DNA of 64,000 bases, from NCBI RefSeq assembly GCF_006980715.1, contig NZ_SBHN01000010.1, forward strand, positions 97,309-161,308, given 5' to 3'. This DNA comes from Telmatospirillum sp. J64-1 (GTDB lineage Bacteria > Pseudomonadota > Alphaproteobacteria > Rhodospirillales > Magnetospirillaceae). The notes under the pieces are model-generated. The model was not told where the DNA came from. It made no database searches and was given only the letters and a program-made list of their open reading frames with translations. The position numbers were made by a program, and so were the translations under genes. Of this stretch, positions 51,454 through 62,678 are shown piece by piece (positions within the stretch are counted from its first letter, which is position 1; each line of letters begins with the position of its first letter).

Positions 51454-52326
51454 TCAATTACGCTGGGAATCGGGCGTGAGGATGGCTCCACCCAGACGTT
51501 TCAGAGCGATCTGGAAGGCCGAGGCCAATGTCGCCTTGGTGAGGACCTCGTTCAGATCGACGCCCAGATGCACGATGGTCTGGGCGATCTGCGGCCGGAT
51601 GCCGCTGATGATGCATTCCGCGCCCATCAGGCGGGCGGCGGCCACAGTCTTCAGCAGATGCTGCGCCACCAGGGTATCGACGGTCGGGACCCCGGTGATG
51701 TCGATGATGGCGATGGAGGCATTGGATTCGACGATGCGCTCCAGCAGGTTTTCCATCACCACCTGGGTGCGGGCGCTGTCCAGCGTGCCGATCAGCGGCA
51801 AGGCGACGATGCCGCCCCACAATTCGACCACCGGGGTGGACAATTCCATCATTTCCTGCTGCTGGCGCTGGATGATGGCTTCGCGCCCCTTCTGGTAGAC
51901 TTCCACCGTATGCAGGCCCAGGCGGTCGATCAGCGTGCTGGCGCGCCAGATGTCGTCGGCCAGGCCTTCGCCGTCGTTCTGCCAAGCGTCGCGCAGGTGG
52001 TTGAAGAGCGTTTCCTTGAAGGAGAAGACGAAGGTCGCGGTTTCGGTGGGGCTGAAGCCCTGGTTCGCGCGGCTACGCGAAAGCTCTCCGAGAAACTCGC
52101 TGACGGCGCGGTAGCCGTCGCCCTGGATATGGTCGCCGAGGCCATGGGCAACGGCTTCAGCAAGCAGCGACAGGAAGCGGCGGGACTGTTCCCGCAGGTC
52201 CTGTTCGCGGATCAGGTCGGGCCGCAGAGTCGAGGAGGACATCTGCCGATCCAGCCAATCCGTCAGGAGGGCCTGTTGCTGCTGGCGCAGTAGCTCCGGA
52301 ATACGGGTGAGGCTCGATTCGGTCAT
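51454..52326 (-). CDS. rsbR: Stressosome sensor RsbR
   Basis: 290 residues. The N-terminal part (about 1-155) is an RsbRD_N-type helical sensor region, not the globin of Bacillus RsbR. The C-terminal STAS domain has PVVELWGGIVALPLIGTLD, DITGVPTVDTLVAQHLL and GIRPQIAQTIVHLGVDL. T218 and T250 correspond to the two threonines modified by RsbT. ATG 52326 follows AGGAG. First gene of the operon rsbR-rsbS-rsbT-phosphatase-kinase-kinase. Confidence 0.92.
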   Translation of the reverse strand: MTESSLTRIPELLRQQQQALLTDWLDRQMSSSTLRPDLIREQDLREQSRRFLSLLAEAVAHGLGDHIQGDGYRAVSEFLGELSRSRANQGFSPTETATFVFSFKETLFNHLRDAWQNDGEGLADDIWRASTLIDRLGLHTVEVYQKGREAIIQRQQQEMMELSTPVVELWGGIVALPLIGTLDSARTQVVMENLLERIVESNASIAIIDITGVPTVDTLVAQHLLKTVAAARLMGAECIISGIRPQIAQTIVHLGVDLNEVLTKATLASAFQIALKRLGGAILTPDSQRN

Positions 52327-52447
52327 TGTTGCTCCTGGGCGGGATGTACAGGTACGAATGCGTACGAAATGCCGTGTGAGTATCCGGGACATGTTCCCTT
52401 TGACAAGTCTTTGCACCTAGGGCATCGGGCCTAGTCCAAAGGTGGGG

Positions 52448-53341
52448 TCATGCTTCATCGAAGAAGGGGCGGCTCACGGCGGCCAGCTCCTGCGGCGAGG
52501 TGTAAACCAGTGTATGGGCCACGTCCGGCAGCAGGACCAGGCGCCCGTCCGGCAGACCTTGGGCGACCCGTTCGGCCCAGTCCTGCCGGCATATCGGATC
52601 GCGGGTGCCCCGGACCACCAGCATGGGGGCCTGGATCTGCGGCAGCCGGTCCTCGATGGCGTGGTTAAGCGAATACTGGAAGGTCAGGAACAGCCGCACG
52701 AGTCCGGCCTTCTCGTAATCCTCGCCCGCGATTTCCTCCATTCTGGGCGGATTGTTGGGCCCGTTCTGCTGCCAGCGGATGAACTGCCAGATCCAGCTTC
52801 TTTCCTCGGGCGGCGTGGTCGGCCCCTGGAGGACGGCACGCTCCACGCGCTCGGGGTGACGCGCGGCCAGTTCGACGATGATCTGGCAGCCGAAGGAATT
52901 GCCCAGCAGCATGGCGCGCTCCAGCCCGACGGCGGGCATCCAGGCGTTCAGGACGTCGGCCATGCCCGCCACGTCCAGGGCGCGGGAGGGCTTGCTACTG
53001 TCGCCGAAACCGGGGAAGTCCGGAACATAGACCCGGTAATAGGGCGCCAGGGCCTCGGCCGTGGGCACCATGTACTGGCCGGACAATCCCAATCCGTGCA
53101 CCAGCACCACATTCGGCGCATCGGGGGGCAGGTCCAGGGTCGAGACCAGCGTATGAATGCGCCAATCCCCGACATCGACGAAGCTGCCGCGCAGGACGTC
53201 GCTTTCCCCGCCCAAGACCGGCGAGATGCCCTGGGCAGAGGCGGCTTTCCCGCCAAGGCCTTTCTTCCAGGCCCAAGCGGAGGCCGCCACCGCCGCCGTG
53301 GCCAGGAGAAAGCGCCGCCGCGTCATCCGGAGAGGGTTCAT
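52448..53341 (-). CDS. Tat-exported alpha/beta-hydrolase
   Basis: 297 residues with a twin-arginine signal near the start (TRRRFLLATAAVAASAWA). Hydrolase motifs are VLVHGLGLSG, the nucleophile serine in LLGNSFGCQ, the acid in VVRGTRDPI and His in LPDVAHTL. ATG 53341 follows GGGAGG. Upstream of rsbR on the same strand with a 121-bp gap, so linkage to the stressosome operon is uncertain. Substrate unknown. Confidence 0.88.
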   Translation of the reverse strand: MNPLRMTRRRFLLATAAVAASAWAWKKGLGGKAASAQGISPVLGGESDVLRGSFVDVGDWRIHTLVSTLDLPPDAPNVVLVHGLGLSGQYMVPTAEALAPYYRVYVPDFPGFGDSSKPSRALDVAGMADVLNAWMPAVGLERAMLLGNSFGCQIIVELAARHPERVERAVLQGPTTPPEERSWIWQFIRWQQNGPNNPPRMEEIAGEDYEKAGLVRLFLTFQYSLNHAIEDRLPQIQAPMLVVRGTRDPICRQDWAERVAQGLPDGRLVLLPDVAHTLVYTSPQELAAVSRPFFDEA

Positions 53342-53441
53342 GCCTGCCTCCCGCATCGCTTTCATCAAGGGAAAGAACCAATTCGGCCCGCAGGCTGTTC
53401 CAAGACCATGGCGTGACAATTTCCAGCGATGAAGAAAAGCC

Positions 53442-54155
53442 ATGCTGCGGCGGCGTTTCAAGCTGTTCGGGCTGTTCGGCATCCGCCTGCGGGTGGATAT
53501 GACCTGGCTGCCCCTGTCGGCGTTGCTGATCTGGACCAACGGCCAGGTCATCTTCCCCGTTCTGGTGCCCGGGCTGGCGGAGGCGGCCTATTGGGTGCTG
53601 GCGGTGCTGGGCGCGCTGGGGCTGTTCCTGTCGGTCCTGCTGCGCGAGGTGGGGCGGGCGGTCGTCGCCCAGGCCTTCGGCCCCCGGCTGGCGGGCATCA
53701 CCTTGTTCGTCTTCGGCGGCGTGCCGGAAACCCCGGACGGCAAGGCCGCCGCGCCGCGTGACGAACTGACCCTGCTGGCCTACGGCCTTTTCACCGGCTT
53801 TGCACTGGGGCTGGGCTTCTTCCTGTTCCTTGCCCTGGCGGCGGGGATGATGGCGGCGCTGGTGCCCGCGGCCCTCCTCTTCTATCTGGCCGCGGCGAAT
53901 CTGGCGCTGACGGCGGTGGCCCTGCTGCCTGTTCATCCGCTCGACGGCGGACGGCTGCTGCGCGCGGTCCTGGAAAGCTGGCGGATGGACAGCCGCAAGG
54001 CCTCCCGCATCGCGGTCTATACCGCAACCGCGCTTTCCCTGGCCCTGGCCGTCCTGGGGCTGGTCTTCGTGGTGCAGGGCGGCTTTCTCGCGGCATTGTG
54101 GCTGCTGCTGGGCGGCATGCTGTTCTATCGCGCGCGTTCGGTGGCGCTGCCTTGA
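53442..54155 (+). CDS. M50/site-2-protease-like membrane protein with lost zinc motif
   Basis: 237 residues, five to six hydrophobic helices. The fold follows compact site-2 proteases: N-terminal LFGIRLRVDMTWLPLSALL, LVFGG-type stretch ITLFVFGGVPE, and NLALTAVALLPVHPLDGGRLLRAVL, where the second-motif aspartate is kept. The first motif, normally HExxH, reads REVGR (CGC-GAG-GTG-GGG-CGG around 53643-53657): both zinc histidines are arginine. It is therefore probably inactive as a protease. ATG 53442 is used. It is divergent from the Tat hydrolase and single otherwise. Confidence 0.8.
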   Translation: MLRRRFKLFGLFGIRLRVDMTWLPLSALLIWTNGQVIFPVLVPGLAEAAYWVLAVLGALGLFLSVLLREVGRAVVAQAFGPRLAGITLFVFGGVPETPDGKAAAPRDELTLLAYGLFTGFALGLGFFLFLALAAGMMAALVPAALLFYLAAANLALTAVALLPVHPLDGGRLLRAVLESWRMDSRKASRIAVYTATALSLALAVLGLVFVVQGGFLAALWLLLGGMLFYRARSVALP

Positions 54156-54266
54156 CTGGGCGGCTCTCCGAGGCCGTGACGGCACGGCCTCACCAACGCT
54201 TCATTGCGTCGGGGCGGGGGGGTGCGTTACAAGAACGCCAGTTTCGTTCACGACTTCGGAGGCAAA

Positions 54267-55946
<1,680 letters not shown>

Positions 55947-55972
55947 GTCTTTCCGGTCGGTACAAGCTATAG

Positions 55973-56000
55973 GGGCCGTCCCGGTGGGTCGGCCCTTTTT
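55973..56000 (+). terminator. Rho-independent terminator after ettA
   Basis: GGGCCG (55973-55978) and CGGCCC (55990-55995) form the stem, 11-base loop, then T5. Confidence 0.75.
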
Positions 56001-56116
56001 GTTGTGCCGGAAGAGGTTGCTCTCTACCCCCAAAGAGGTAATTCAGGGTTGCCAATCCCTTTTCTTTAGTCCATAGGACTGAAACGGTGACCGAATGAGA
56101 AAGGCGGAGAGGCATC

Positions 56117-56662
56117 TTGCGCGGAGCGTTCGTCTGTTTCCTGTTGGGGATGATGGTGGCTTCACCCGCCATGGCCACCCCCAAATTCCTGCATTGCGTG
56201 CCCTTCGCCCGTGAGGCGTCCGGCATCGAATTGCATGGCGACGCCTGGACCTGGTGGTCCTCGGCCAAGGGCCGCTACGACCGGGGCGCTTCTCCCAAGC
56301 CCGGCTCCGTCCTTGTCTTCAAGAAGGGTGGCAGCATGGTCCATGGCCATGTCGCCGTCGTTTCCTCGGTGGTGGATACCCGCCGCATCCGTGTCGATCA
56401 CGCCAATTGGGCCCCGCGCGGCGCCGCCGGGCGGGGCAAGGTCACGGAAGACGTGCAGGTGCTGGACGTCTCGCCCAAGAACGATTGGTCGCAGGTCCGC
56501 GTCTGGCATGCTCCCAGCGGCGATTTCGGTGTCCGTGTCTACGCCGCCTATGGCTTCATCTATGCGCCCGCAAAGGGCTTGGCTGCCGAGTCCGCCCCCG
56601 CCGGAGAAGTGCCGGACGGCTGTGGCGAGGCGCAATGCCCGCAACTGGGCGCGGCGGAGTAG
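56117..56662 (+). CDS. Secreted CHAP-domain protein
   Basis: 181 residues with a signal peptide (cleavage near AMA-T) and a CHAP-type cysteine amidase/endopeptidase core: catalytic-type C27 in LHCVPFAREASGIELHGDA, PGSVLVF, and His in MVHGHVAVVSSV. CHAP domains usually cut peptidoglycan peptides or are inactive wall binders. The start is TTG at 56117, with AGAGG 5 bp upstream; no in-frame ATG upstream was found. Single gene. Confidence 0.82.
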   Translation: MRGAFVCFLLGMMVASPAMATPKFLHCVPFAREASGIELHGDAWTWWSSAKGRYDRGASPKPGSVLVFKKGGSMVHGHVAVVSSVVDTRRIRVDHANWAPRGAAGRGKVTEDVQVLDVSPKNDWSQVRVWHAPSGDFGVRVYAAYGFIYAPAKGLAAESAPAGEVPDGCGEAQCPQLGAAE

Positions 56663-56726
56663 CACGCGATAGAGCCGCTGCCCTGGTTTCCTTGCTGAAG
56701 ACGGTGGCAGGAGACGGGCATGGATA

Positions 56727-57908
56727 TCAGCAGGCCAGCCCGGCGGCATGGCCGGAAGCCCAGGCCCATTGGAAATTGTAGCCGCCCAGCCAGCCGGTCA
56801 CGTCCACCACTTCCCCGATGAAATAAAGGCCCGGCACGGTCTTGGCTTCCATGGTTGCCGAGGACAGGCAGGCGGTGTCGATGCCGCCCAGGGTGACTTC
56901 GGCCTTGGCCCAGCCTTCCGTGCCCTGGGGCAGGACTTCCCATTGCTTCAGCTTGCGCGCGGCCTCGGCCAGTTCCTTGTTGGAATGCTGGACCATGGGC
57001 TTGGGCGGGGGCAGGTGACGGTCCCACCAGCCTTGCACGAAGCGGCGGGGCAGGGCGTTGGACAGCAGGGTGGTGGGCAGGGCCTTGTCCTGGCGGTGCG
57101 GAAGGAAGATCTCCTCCATCGGGTCGATGCCGGGCAGCAGGTCGATATGGATCGGCTGGCCGGGCCGCCAATAGGACGAGATCTGCAGGATCGACGGGCC
57201 GCTGAGGCCGCGATGGGTGAACAGCAGGGCTTCGCGGAAACGGCGCTTGCCGATGAAGACCTCGGCATCCAGCGAAATGCCGGCAAGCTCGGCGCAGAAG
57301 GCGCGCAGTTCCTGCCCGAAGGTCAACGGCACCAGGGCGGGGCGCAGTTCCGTGATGCCGAGGCCGAATTGCCGGGCGATGCGGTGGCCGAAATCGCTGG
57401 CGCCGATCTTGGGGATGGACAAGCCGCCGGTGGCGACCACCACCGAGGCGGCCATGATGGTGCCGCGCCCCGTCTCCACCACGAATCCGCCCTCGGCGGC
57501 GCGGTCGATCTTGTGGACGGGGCAGTCCAGTTCGATGCGTCCCCCTGCCGCCTCGGTCTCGCGGCGCAGCATGTCGATGATGTCCTGGGCGGAATGGGTG
57601 CAGAAAAGCTGTCCCAGGTCGCGCTCGTGCCATTCGATGCCGTGTTCCTCGACCATGTCCAGGAAGTCGCGCGGGCGGAAGCGGGCCAGGGCGGATTTGC
57701 AGAAATGCGGGTTGCCCGACAGGTAGTTGGCCGGGCTGACGTCGAGATTGGTGAAATTGCAGCGCCCGCCGCCCGAGATGCGGATCTTCTCGGCCAGTTT
57801 CGGGGCGTGGTCGAGCAGGATCACCGACCGCCCGCGCTTTCCGGCCGTCAGGGCGCACATCAGCCCCGCCGCGCCCGCGCCGATAATCACCACGTCCTTG
57901 TTCGTCAT
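56727..57908 (-). CDS. HI0933/BaiN-family flavoprotein (YhiN-like)
   Basis: 393 residues of the NAD(P)/FAD-dependent oxidoreductase family. FAD motif IIGAGAAGLMCAL at the N-terminus, EKIRISGGGRCNFTN, VVVATGGLSIPKIGASD and the C-terminal GLYFIGEVVDVTGWLGGYNFQWAWASG. The family includes the bile-acid flavin reductase BaiN and E. coli YhiN of unknown function. ATG 57908 follows GGAGGA. Confidence 0.9.
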   Translation of the reverse strand: MTNKDVVIIGAGAAGLMCALTAGKRGRSVILLDHAPKLAEKIRISGGGRCNFTNLDVSPANYLSGNPHFCKSALARFRPRDFLDMVEEHGIEWHERDLGQLFCTHSAQDIIDMLRRETEAAGGRIELDCPVHKIDRAAEGGFVVETGRGTIMAASVVVATGGLSIPKIGASDFGHRIARQFGLGITELRPALVPLTFGQELRAFCAELAGISLDAEVFIGKRRFREALLFTHRGLSGPSILQISSYWRPGQPIHIDLLPGIDPMEEIFLPHRQDKALPTTLLSNALPRRFVQGWWDRHLPPPKPMVQHSNKELAEAARKLKQWEVLPQGTEGWAKAEVTLGGIDTACLSSATMEAKTVPGLYFIGEVVDVTGWLGGYNFQWAWASGHAAGLAC

Positions 57909-58066
57909 GTTGTCCTCCGCCCGATTGCTCGGTGGTCTAACGATGACCAAGGAAAGGAGCAAGGAGAAAGCGCCTGCCGGGTGAACATGAAGGATAGGGT
58001 CTTTCCCTTGTATTGGCGTTTCTTTGGGGTATCCTGTTGACGCCTCTGGCGGTGCGCCCGCCGGAT

Positions 58067-61000
58067 ATGAGGGCCACGAACGCGCAGGAGACGATGCACG
58101 GATTCGCCGAGCAATGGAGTCCGTATCTGGTCGAGCTTGTGCCCGATCTGGTATGTGTGTGCGTGGAAGGCGAAATCATTTTCGTCAACAGCGCCGGAGC
58201 CTCCCTTCTGGGTTTTGCCGCGCCGGCCGCGTTGAAGGGCCGTTCCCTCGCCGATTTCGTCCGTCCCGACTTCCTCGAACTCTTCCGCTCCAACCTGGAC
58301 ATCCTTTCCGAGGAGGACGGGGAAATCCTGCCCCTGGTTCTCGTCCGTCAGGATGGCCGGCCGGTCGAGGTGGAATTGTCCGCCCGCCTCCTGACCATGG
58401 GCTATGGCGGTGTCGCCGTGCTGATCCATGGCCGCGACGTCACCGACCGCAACCGTGCGGCGGAAATCCTCCAGCGCAATGAAGAACGCTACCGCCGCCT
58501 GGTGGACATGGCGCTGGACTTTACCTGCATCGTCTCGGGCGGGGCGGTCTCCTTCATCAATGCCGCAGGCCTGCGCCTGCTCGACGCCTCCTCACCCGAC
58601 CAGGTGATCGGCCTGGCTTTTGCCGAACTGGCCCATCCCGATTATCGCGCCCTGCTGCGGGAGGGGCTGGACGCCCTGGTGGACGAGCGTGACCCCATGC
58701 CGGTCAAGTTCCTGTCGCTGACCGGCAAGGTGGTGGATGCCGAAATCGCCGTCCTGCCGTTCGGCGGGCCGGACGAACAGGTCTACATGATCGAGGCGCG
58801 CGACATCAGCGAGCGCAAGCGCGCCGCCGAGGCCTTGCAGGAGCGCGAGCAGCGCCTGCAGGGCATCATGGACTCGGTCGCCGAGGGCATCATCACCGCC
58901 GACGAACGCGGTGTCATCCAGTCCCTGAACCCTGCGGCCGAGGCCTTGTTCGGCTGGAAAGCCTCGGAACTGGTGGGCCAGAACCTGTCCGTGCTGATGC
59001 CTTCCCGACAGGCCCAGGCCCATGATGGCTATATCGCCCATTACCTGAAGACCGGCGAGGCCAAGGTGCTGGGCCATTCGCGCGAGATGGAAGGGCGGCG
59101 GCGCGACGGTTCCGTCTTCGCCCTGGATCTCAACGTCACCGAATTGCGTCAGGGCGAGGCCCGCCTGTTCATCGGCATCGTGCGTGACGTGACCGAGCGC
59201 AAGCGCACCGAGGAAGCCCTGCGCCGCGCCCGCGACGAATTGGAGGCGCGGGTCGAGGAACGGACCGCCGAACTGCGCCGCCTGTCCCATCAGACCACGC
59301 AGATCCTCAATTCGGCGGGAGAGGGCATCGTCGGCATCGACCGCGACGGCAACGTCACCTTCGCCAATCCCCGCGTGGCTGAGTTGAGCGGCTTCTCGCC
59401 CGGGGAACTGGTCGGGCGGTCGCTGTCCGACCTGCTGATCCGGACCGTGGGGCAGGAGGATGACCTGGACGTGCTGCCGCTGGGCATGGCGATCTCGCTG
59501 GGCTTGGTCGAGCAGAACACGGAAATGGAATTCCGCCGCAAGGACGGTACTTCCTTCCCCATCGAGATCGCCAGCGCGCCGATGGAGGACGGCGGGGTGC
59601 TGCTCGGTTCGGTGATGATGGTGCGCGACATCACCGAGCGCAAGCAGGCGGAGGAGAAGTCGCGCCTGGCGGCGACGGTCTTCGAGACCACGGCCGAGGC
59701 CATCATGGTCCTCGATTCCGACTTCCGCGTCACCATGGTCAATCCCGCCTATACCGTCATCACCGGCTATCAAGCGGCCGAGGTGACCGGCGCACGGCCT
59801 TTCTTCCTGGTCACCGGCGAGGAGGGCGAGGATTTCTACGTTGAAATGTGGCGCGCGGTGCGCGAGGAGGGGCGCTGGGAAGGCGAGCAATGGAACCGCC
59901 GCAAGGATGGCGCCCGTTATGCCGAGCGTCTGGCGATCTCGGTCATCCGTGACGAACACGGCCAGCCCAGCCAGCATGTGGTGGTGTTCAGCGATATCAC
60001 CCAGCGCAAGCTGGACGAGGAACGCATCCGTTATCAGGCCAATTACGACGGCCTGACGGGCTTGCCCAACCGCACCCTGTTCCTCGACCGCCTGGGGCAG
60101 GCCGTGGCTTCGGCGCGCCGCTCCCACCAGCGCGTCGGCCTGATGTTCATCGACCTGGACGGCTTCAAGCTGGTCAACGACACGCTGGGCCACGATATCG
60201 GCGACGAATTGCTCAAGGAGGCGGCGCGGCGTCTGCAGGATTGCGTGCGTTCCGGCGATACCGTGGCGCGGCTGGGCGGCGACGAATTCACCGTGATCAT
60301 GCCCGATCTCGGCGGGGTGCAGAACGCGTCGCTGGTGGCCGGGCGCATCATCGCCGCCCTGGAAAAGCCGATGATCCTGAACGGCCACGAGGCCTTCGTC
60401 TCGGCCAGCATTGGCCTGACCACCTTCCCCGAGGACGCGCAGGACCCCCATGCCCTGCTCAAGAATGCCGATGCCGCCATGTATCGCGCCAAGGAACAGG
60501 GCAAGGCCAATTACCAATTCTTCACCGCCGACATGAATGCCCAGGTCAAGGAAAGGTTGGTCATCAAGAACGGCCTGTCCAAGGCCCTGGAACGCGACGA
60601 ATTCGTTCTGTTCTACCAGCCCAAGGTCGAACTCGGCAGCAACCGCATCGTCGGCGTCGAGGCGCTGCTGCGCTGGCGCAATGCCGATCTGGGGCTGGTC
60701 TCGCCGGTTAAGTTCATCCCCATTCTCGAGGAAAGCGGGCTGATCGGCCCGGTGGGGGAATGGGTGCTGGACGCCGCCTGCCGCCAGCACAAGGCCTGGA
60801 GCGAGGCCGGTTTCGAGATTCCCGTGGCAGTCAACCTGTCGGTGCGCCAGCTGCGCCAGCCCGGCTTCGCCCGCGTGGTCGAGGACCTGCTCAACCGGGC
60901 CGATGTGCGTCCCTGGGGGCTGGAACTGGAAATCACCGAGAGCATGATCATGAAGGACACCGAGAATGCGGTGTCCACCTTGCGCGAATTGCACAATATG

Positions 61001-61345
61001 GGCATCAACCTGGCGATGGACGATTTCGGCACGGGCTATTCCTCGCTCAGCTACCTGAAGCGTTTCCCGCTGGACGTGATCAAGATCGACCGTTCCTTCG
61101 TCAACGACATCGCCACCGATCCCGACGACCTGGAAATCATCCGCACCATCATCAGCATGGGCCATTCCCTGCGCCGCCGCATCATCGCCGAAGGCGTCGA
61201 GACGGTGGAGCAGCGGCAATTGCTCGAAGCCCTGAACTGTGACGAGATCCAGGGCTATCTCATCAGCCGCCCCGTTCCCGCCGAGGAACTGACCCGCATG
61301 CTGCAAGCCCAGGCCTCGGCGGAGGCCGCGCTCGAAGTGGGGTGA
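58067..61345 (+). CDS. Five-PAS GGDEF-EAL c-di-GMP protein
   Basis: About 1092 residues, soluble: five PAS modules in a row (starting near LVELVPDLVCVCVEG, LVDMALDFTCIVSG, IMDSVAEGIITADE, ILNSAGEGIVGIDR and VFETTAEAIMVLDS), then GGDEF with intact GGDEF and an RxxD inhibitory site (RSGD), then EAL. The EAL active-site residues are present (VEALLRW, NLSVRQL, ELEITES, DDFGTGYSS, KIDRSF, AEGVETVEQ), so both synthesis and hydrolysis are possible. The start is uncertain: ATG 58067, ATG 58094 (AGGAG close before it), or TTG codons upstream. Single gene. Confidence 0.92.
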   Translation: MRATNAQETMHGFAEQWSPYLVELVPDLVCVCVEGEIIFVNSAGASLLGFAAPAALKGRSLADFVRPDFLELFRSNLDILSEEDGEILPLVLVRQDGRPVEVELSARLLTMGYGGVAVLIHGRDVTDRNRAAEILQRNEERYRRLVDMALDFTCIVSGGAVSFINAAGLRLLDASSPDQVIGLAFAELAHPDYRALLREGLDALVDERDPMPVKFLSLTGKVVDAEIAVLPFGGPDEQVYMIEARDISERKRAAEALQEREQRLQGIMDSVAEGIITADERGVIQSLNPAAEALFGWKASELVGQNLSVLMPSRQAQAHDGYIAHYLKTGEAKVLGHSREMEGRRRDGSVFALDLNVTELRQGEARLFIGIVRDVTERKRTEEALRRARDELEARVEERTAELRRLSHQTTQILNSAGEGIVGIDRDGNVTFANPRVAELSGFSPGELVGRSLSDLLIRTVGQEDDLDVLPLGMAISLGLVEQNTEMEFRRKDGTSFPIEIASAPMEDGGVLLGSVMMVRDITERKQAEEKSRLAATVFETTAEAIMVLDSDFRVTMVNPAYTVITGYQAAEVTGARPFFLVTGEEGEDFYVEMWRAVREEGRWEGEQWNRRKDGARYAERLAISVIRDEHGQPSQHVVVFSDITQRKLDEERIRYQANYDGLTGLPNRTLFLDRLGQAVASARRSHQRVGLMFIDLDGFKLVNDTLGHDIGDELLKEAARRLQDCVRSGDTVARLGGDEFTVIMPDLGGVQNASLVAGRIIAALEKPMILNGHEAFVSASIGLTTFPEDAQDPHALLKNADAAMYRAKEQGKANYQFFTADMNAQVKERLVIKNGLSKALERDEFVLFYQPKVELGSNRIVGVEALLRWRNADLGLVSPVKFIPILEESGLIGPVGEWVLDAACRQHKAWSEAGFEIPVAVNLSVRQLRQPGFARVVEDLLNRADVRPWGLELEITESMIMKDTENAVSTLRELHNMGINLAMDDFGTGYSSLSYLKRFPLDVIKIDRSFVNDIATDPDDLEIIRTIISMGHSLRRRIIAEGVETVEQRQLLEALNCDEIQGYLISRPVPAEELTRMLQAQASAEAALEVG

Positions 61346-61551
61346 GGGACGCATGGCTGCCCTGCGCCGTTGCGGGCTCTTTGCCGTCCAAGCTGCATGA
61401 CTCCAAGCAAATCAGGGGGATGAGTGGTTCCGCGGCTTTGGGCGGAGCCCAAGGAGGCCCATTCTTTCACGATGAAGACTGGATTTCAGAGGGCGGCTAG
61501 CCAAATGCGTGCAGGGCACACATATTAGGCCAAACCCGAAGGAGGACCCGA

Positions 61552-61815
61552 ATGGCTGGCGTGGAAATCTACACCACCTCTATTTGCCCCTATTGCTACC
61601 GCGCCAAGCGGCTGCTCGACGAGAAGGGGGTGCGCTATACTGAGATCGATGTGATGTCCCAGCCCGCCAAGCGCGACGAGATGACCCGCCGTGCCGGGGG
61701 GCGCACTTCGGTGCCGCAGATCTTCATCGGCGAAGAGCATGTCGGCGGCTGCGACGATCTCTACGCGCTCAATGCGTCGGGCAATCTCGATCCTCTGCTG
61801 GAGAAGCTTTCATGA
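61552..61815 (+). CDS. grxC: Glutaredoxin GrxC
   Basis: An 87-residue dithiol glutaredoxin with active site CPYC (residues 12-15), cis-proline motif TSVPQIFI and GGCDDL for glutathione binding. ATG 61552 follows GAAGGAGG. Reduces disulfides with glutathione. Overlaps the next gene by ATGA, a gene pair common in alphaproteobacteria. Confidence 0.96.
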   Translation: MAGVEIYTTSICPYCYRAKRLLDEKGVRYTEIDVMSQPAKRDEMTRRAGGRTSVPQIFIGEEHVGGCDDLYALNASGNLDPLLEKLS

Positions 61816-62657
61816 GCCAAAGGTTCAAGGCCGCCTGTATCCAGGTCAATGCGCTCAACGACATGCAGGCGAATATCCAGGCGGCCGGCGACTTGGTGCG
61901 CCGGGCCCGCGACGCGGGGGCCGATCTGGTGTTGATGCCCGAGAATGTGGCGATGATGGAATGGGGCAGGGCCAATATCCTCGCCAAGTCCCAGCCCGAA
62001 TCCGAGCATGCGGCCTTGGCGGCGTTCCGCGAGCTGGCGCGCGAGACGGGGGCCTGGCTGCATTGCGGCACCCTGGCGATACGGCTGCCCGGCGACATGG
62101 TGGCCAATCGCAGCTATGTGCTCGATCCCACTGGCGAGATCGCCGCCTGGTACGACAAGATCCACATGTTCGACGTCTGTCTGCCCGGCGGCGAGACCTA
62201 TCGCGAATCGGCGACCTTCCAGCCCGGCGACCGGGCGGTGGTGGCGCGCACGCCCTGGGGTGGGCTGGGGCTGACGATCTGCTATGATCTGCGCTTTCCC
62301 TACCTGTTCCGCAGCCTTGCTCATGCCGGCGCCGACTTCCTGGCGACTCCGGCGGCTTTCACCCGCACCACCGGCATGGCCCATTGGCATGTCCTGCAAC
62401 GGGCGCGGGCCATCGAGACCGGCTGTTATGTCTTCGCCCCCGCCCAATGCGGCACCCATATCAACGACCGGCAGACCTATGGCCATGCTTTGATCGTCGC
62501 GCCTTGGGGGGAAGTCCTGGCCGATGCGGGCGAGGAACCGGGCTTCGTCATCGCCGAGATCGACACGGCCCGCGTGGCCGAGGCCCGGCAGATGGTCCCG
62601 GCGCTGACCCATGACCGCAGCTATCACCTGGCCGAAGAGGCGGTGCCGGCGGAATGA
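61812..62657 (+). CDS. Nitrilase-family amidase, Nit1-like (deaminated glutathione amidase)
   Basis: 281 residues with the Glu-Lys-Cys triad: E in LVLMPENVAMMEW, K in YDKIHMFDV and C in LTICYDLRFPYLFR. The pattern is that of the Nit1/NitFhit branch, which repairs deaminated glutathione. Pairing with a glutaredoxin gene fits that role. ATG overlaps the grxC stop. Confidence 0.9.
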   Translation: MSQRFKAACIQVNALNDMQANIQAAGDLVRRARDAGADLVLMPENVAMMEWGRANILAKSQPESEHAALAAFRELARETGAWLHCGTLAIRLPGDMVANRSYVLDPTGEIAAWYDKIHMFDVCLPGGETYRESATFQPGDRAVVARTPWGGLGLTICYDLRFPYLFRSLAHAGADFLATPAAFTRTTGMAHWHVLQRARAIETGCYVFAPAQCGTHINDRQTYGHALIVAPWGEVLADAGEEPGFVIAEIDTARVAEARQMVPALTHDRSYHLAEEAVPAE

Positions 62658-62678
62658 TCCTGTCCGCCGCCGTCCTGC

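Noticed and set aside
53442..54155. Active site-2 metalloprotease
   Set aside because: The HExxH motif reads RExxR, so the two zinc-binding histidines are absent.
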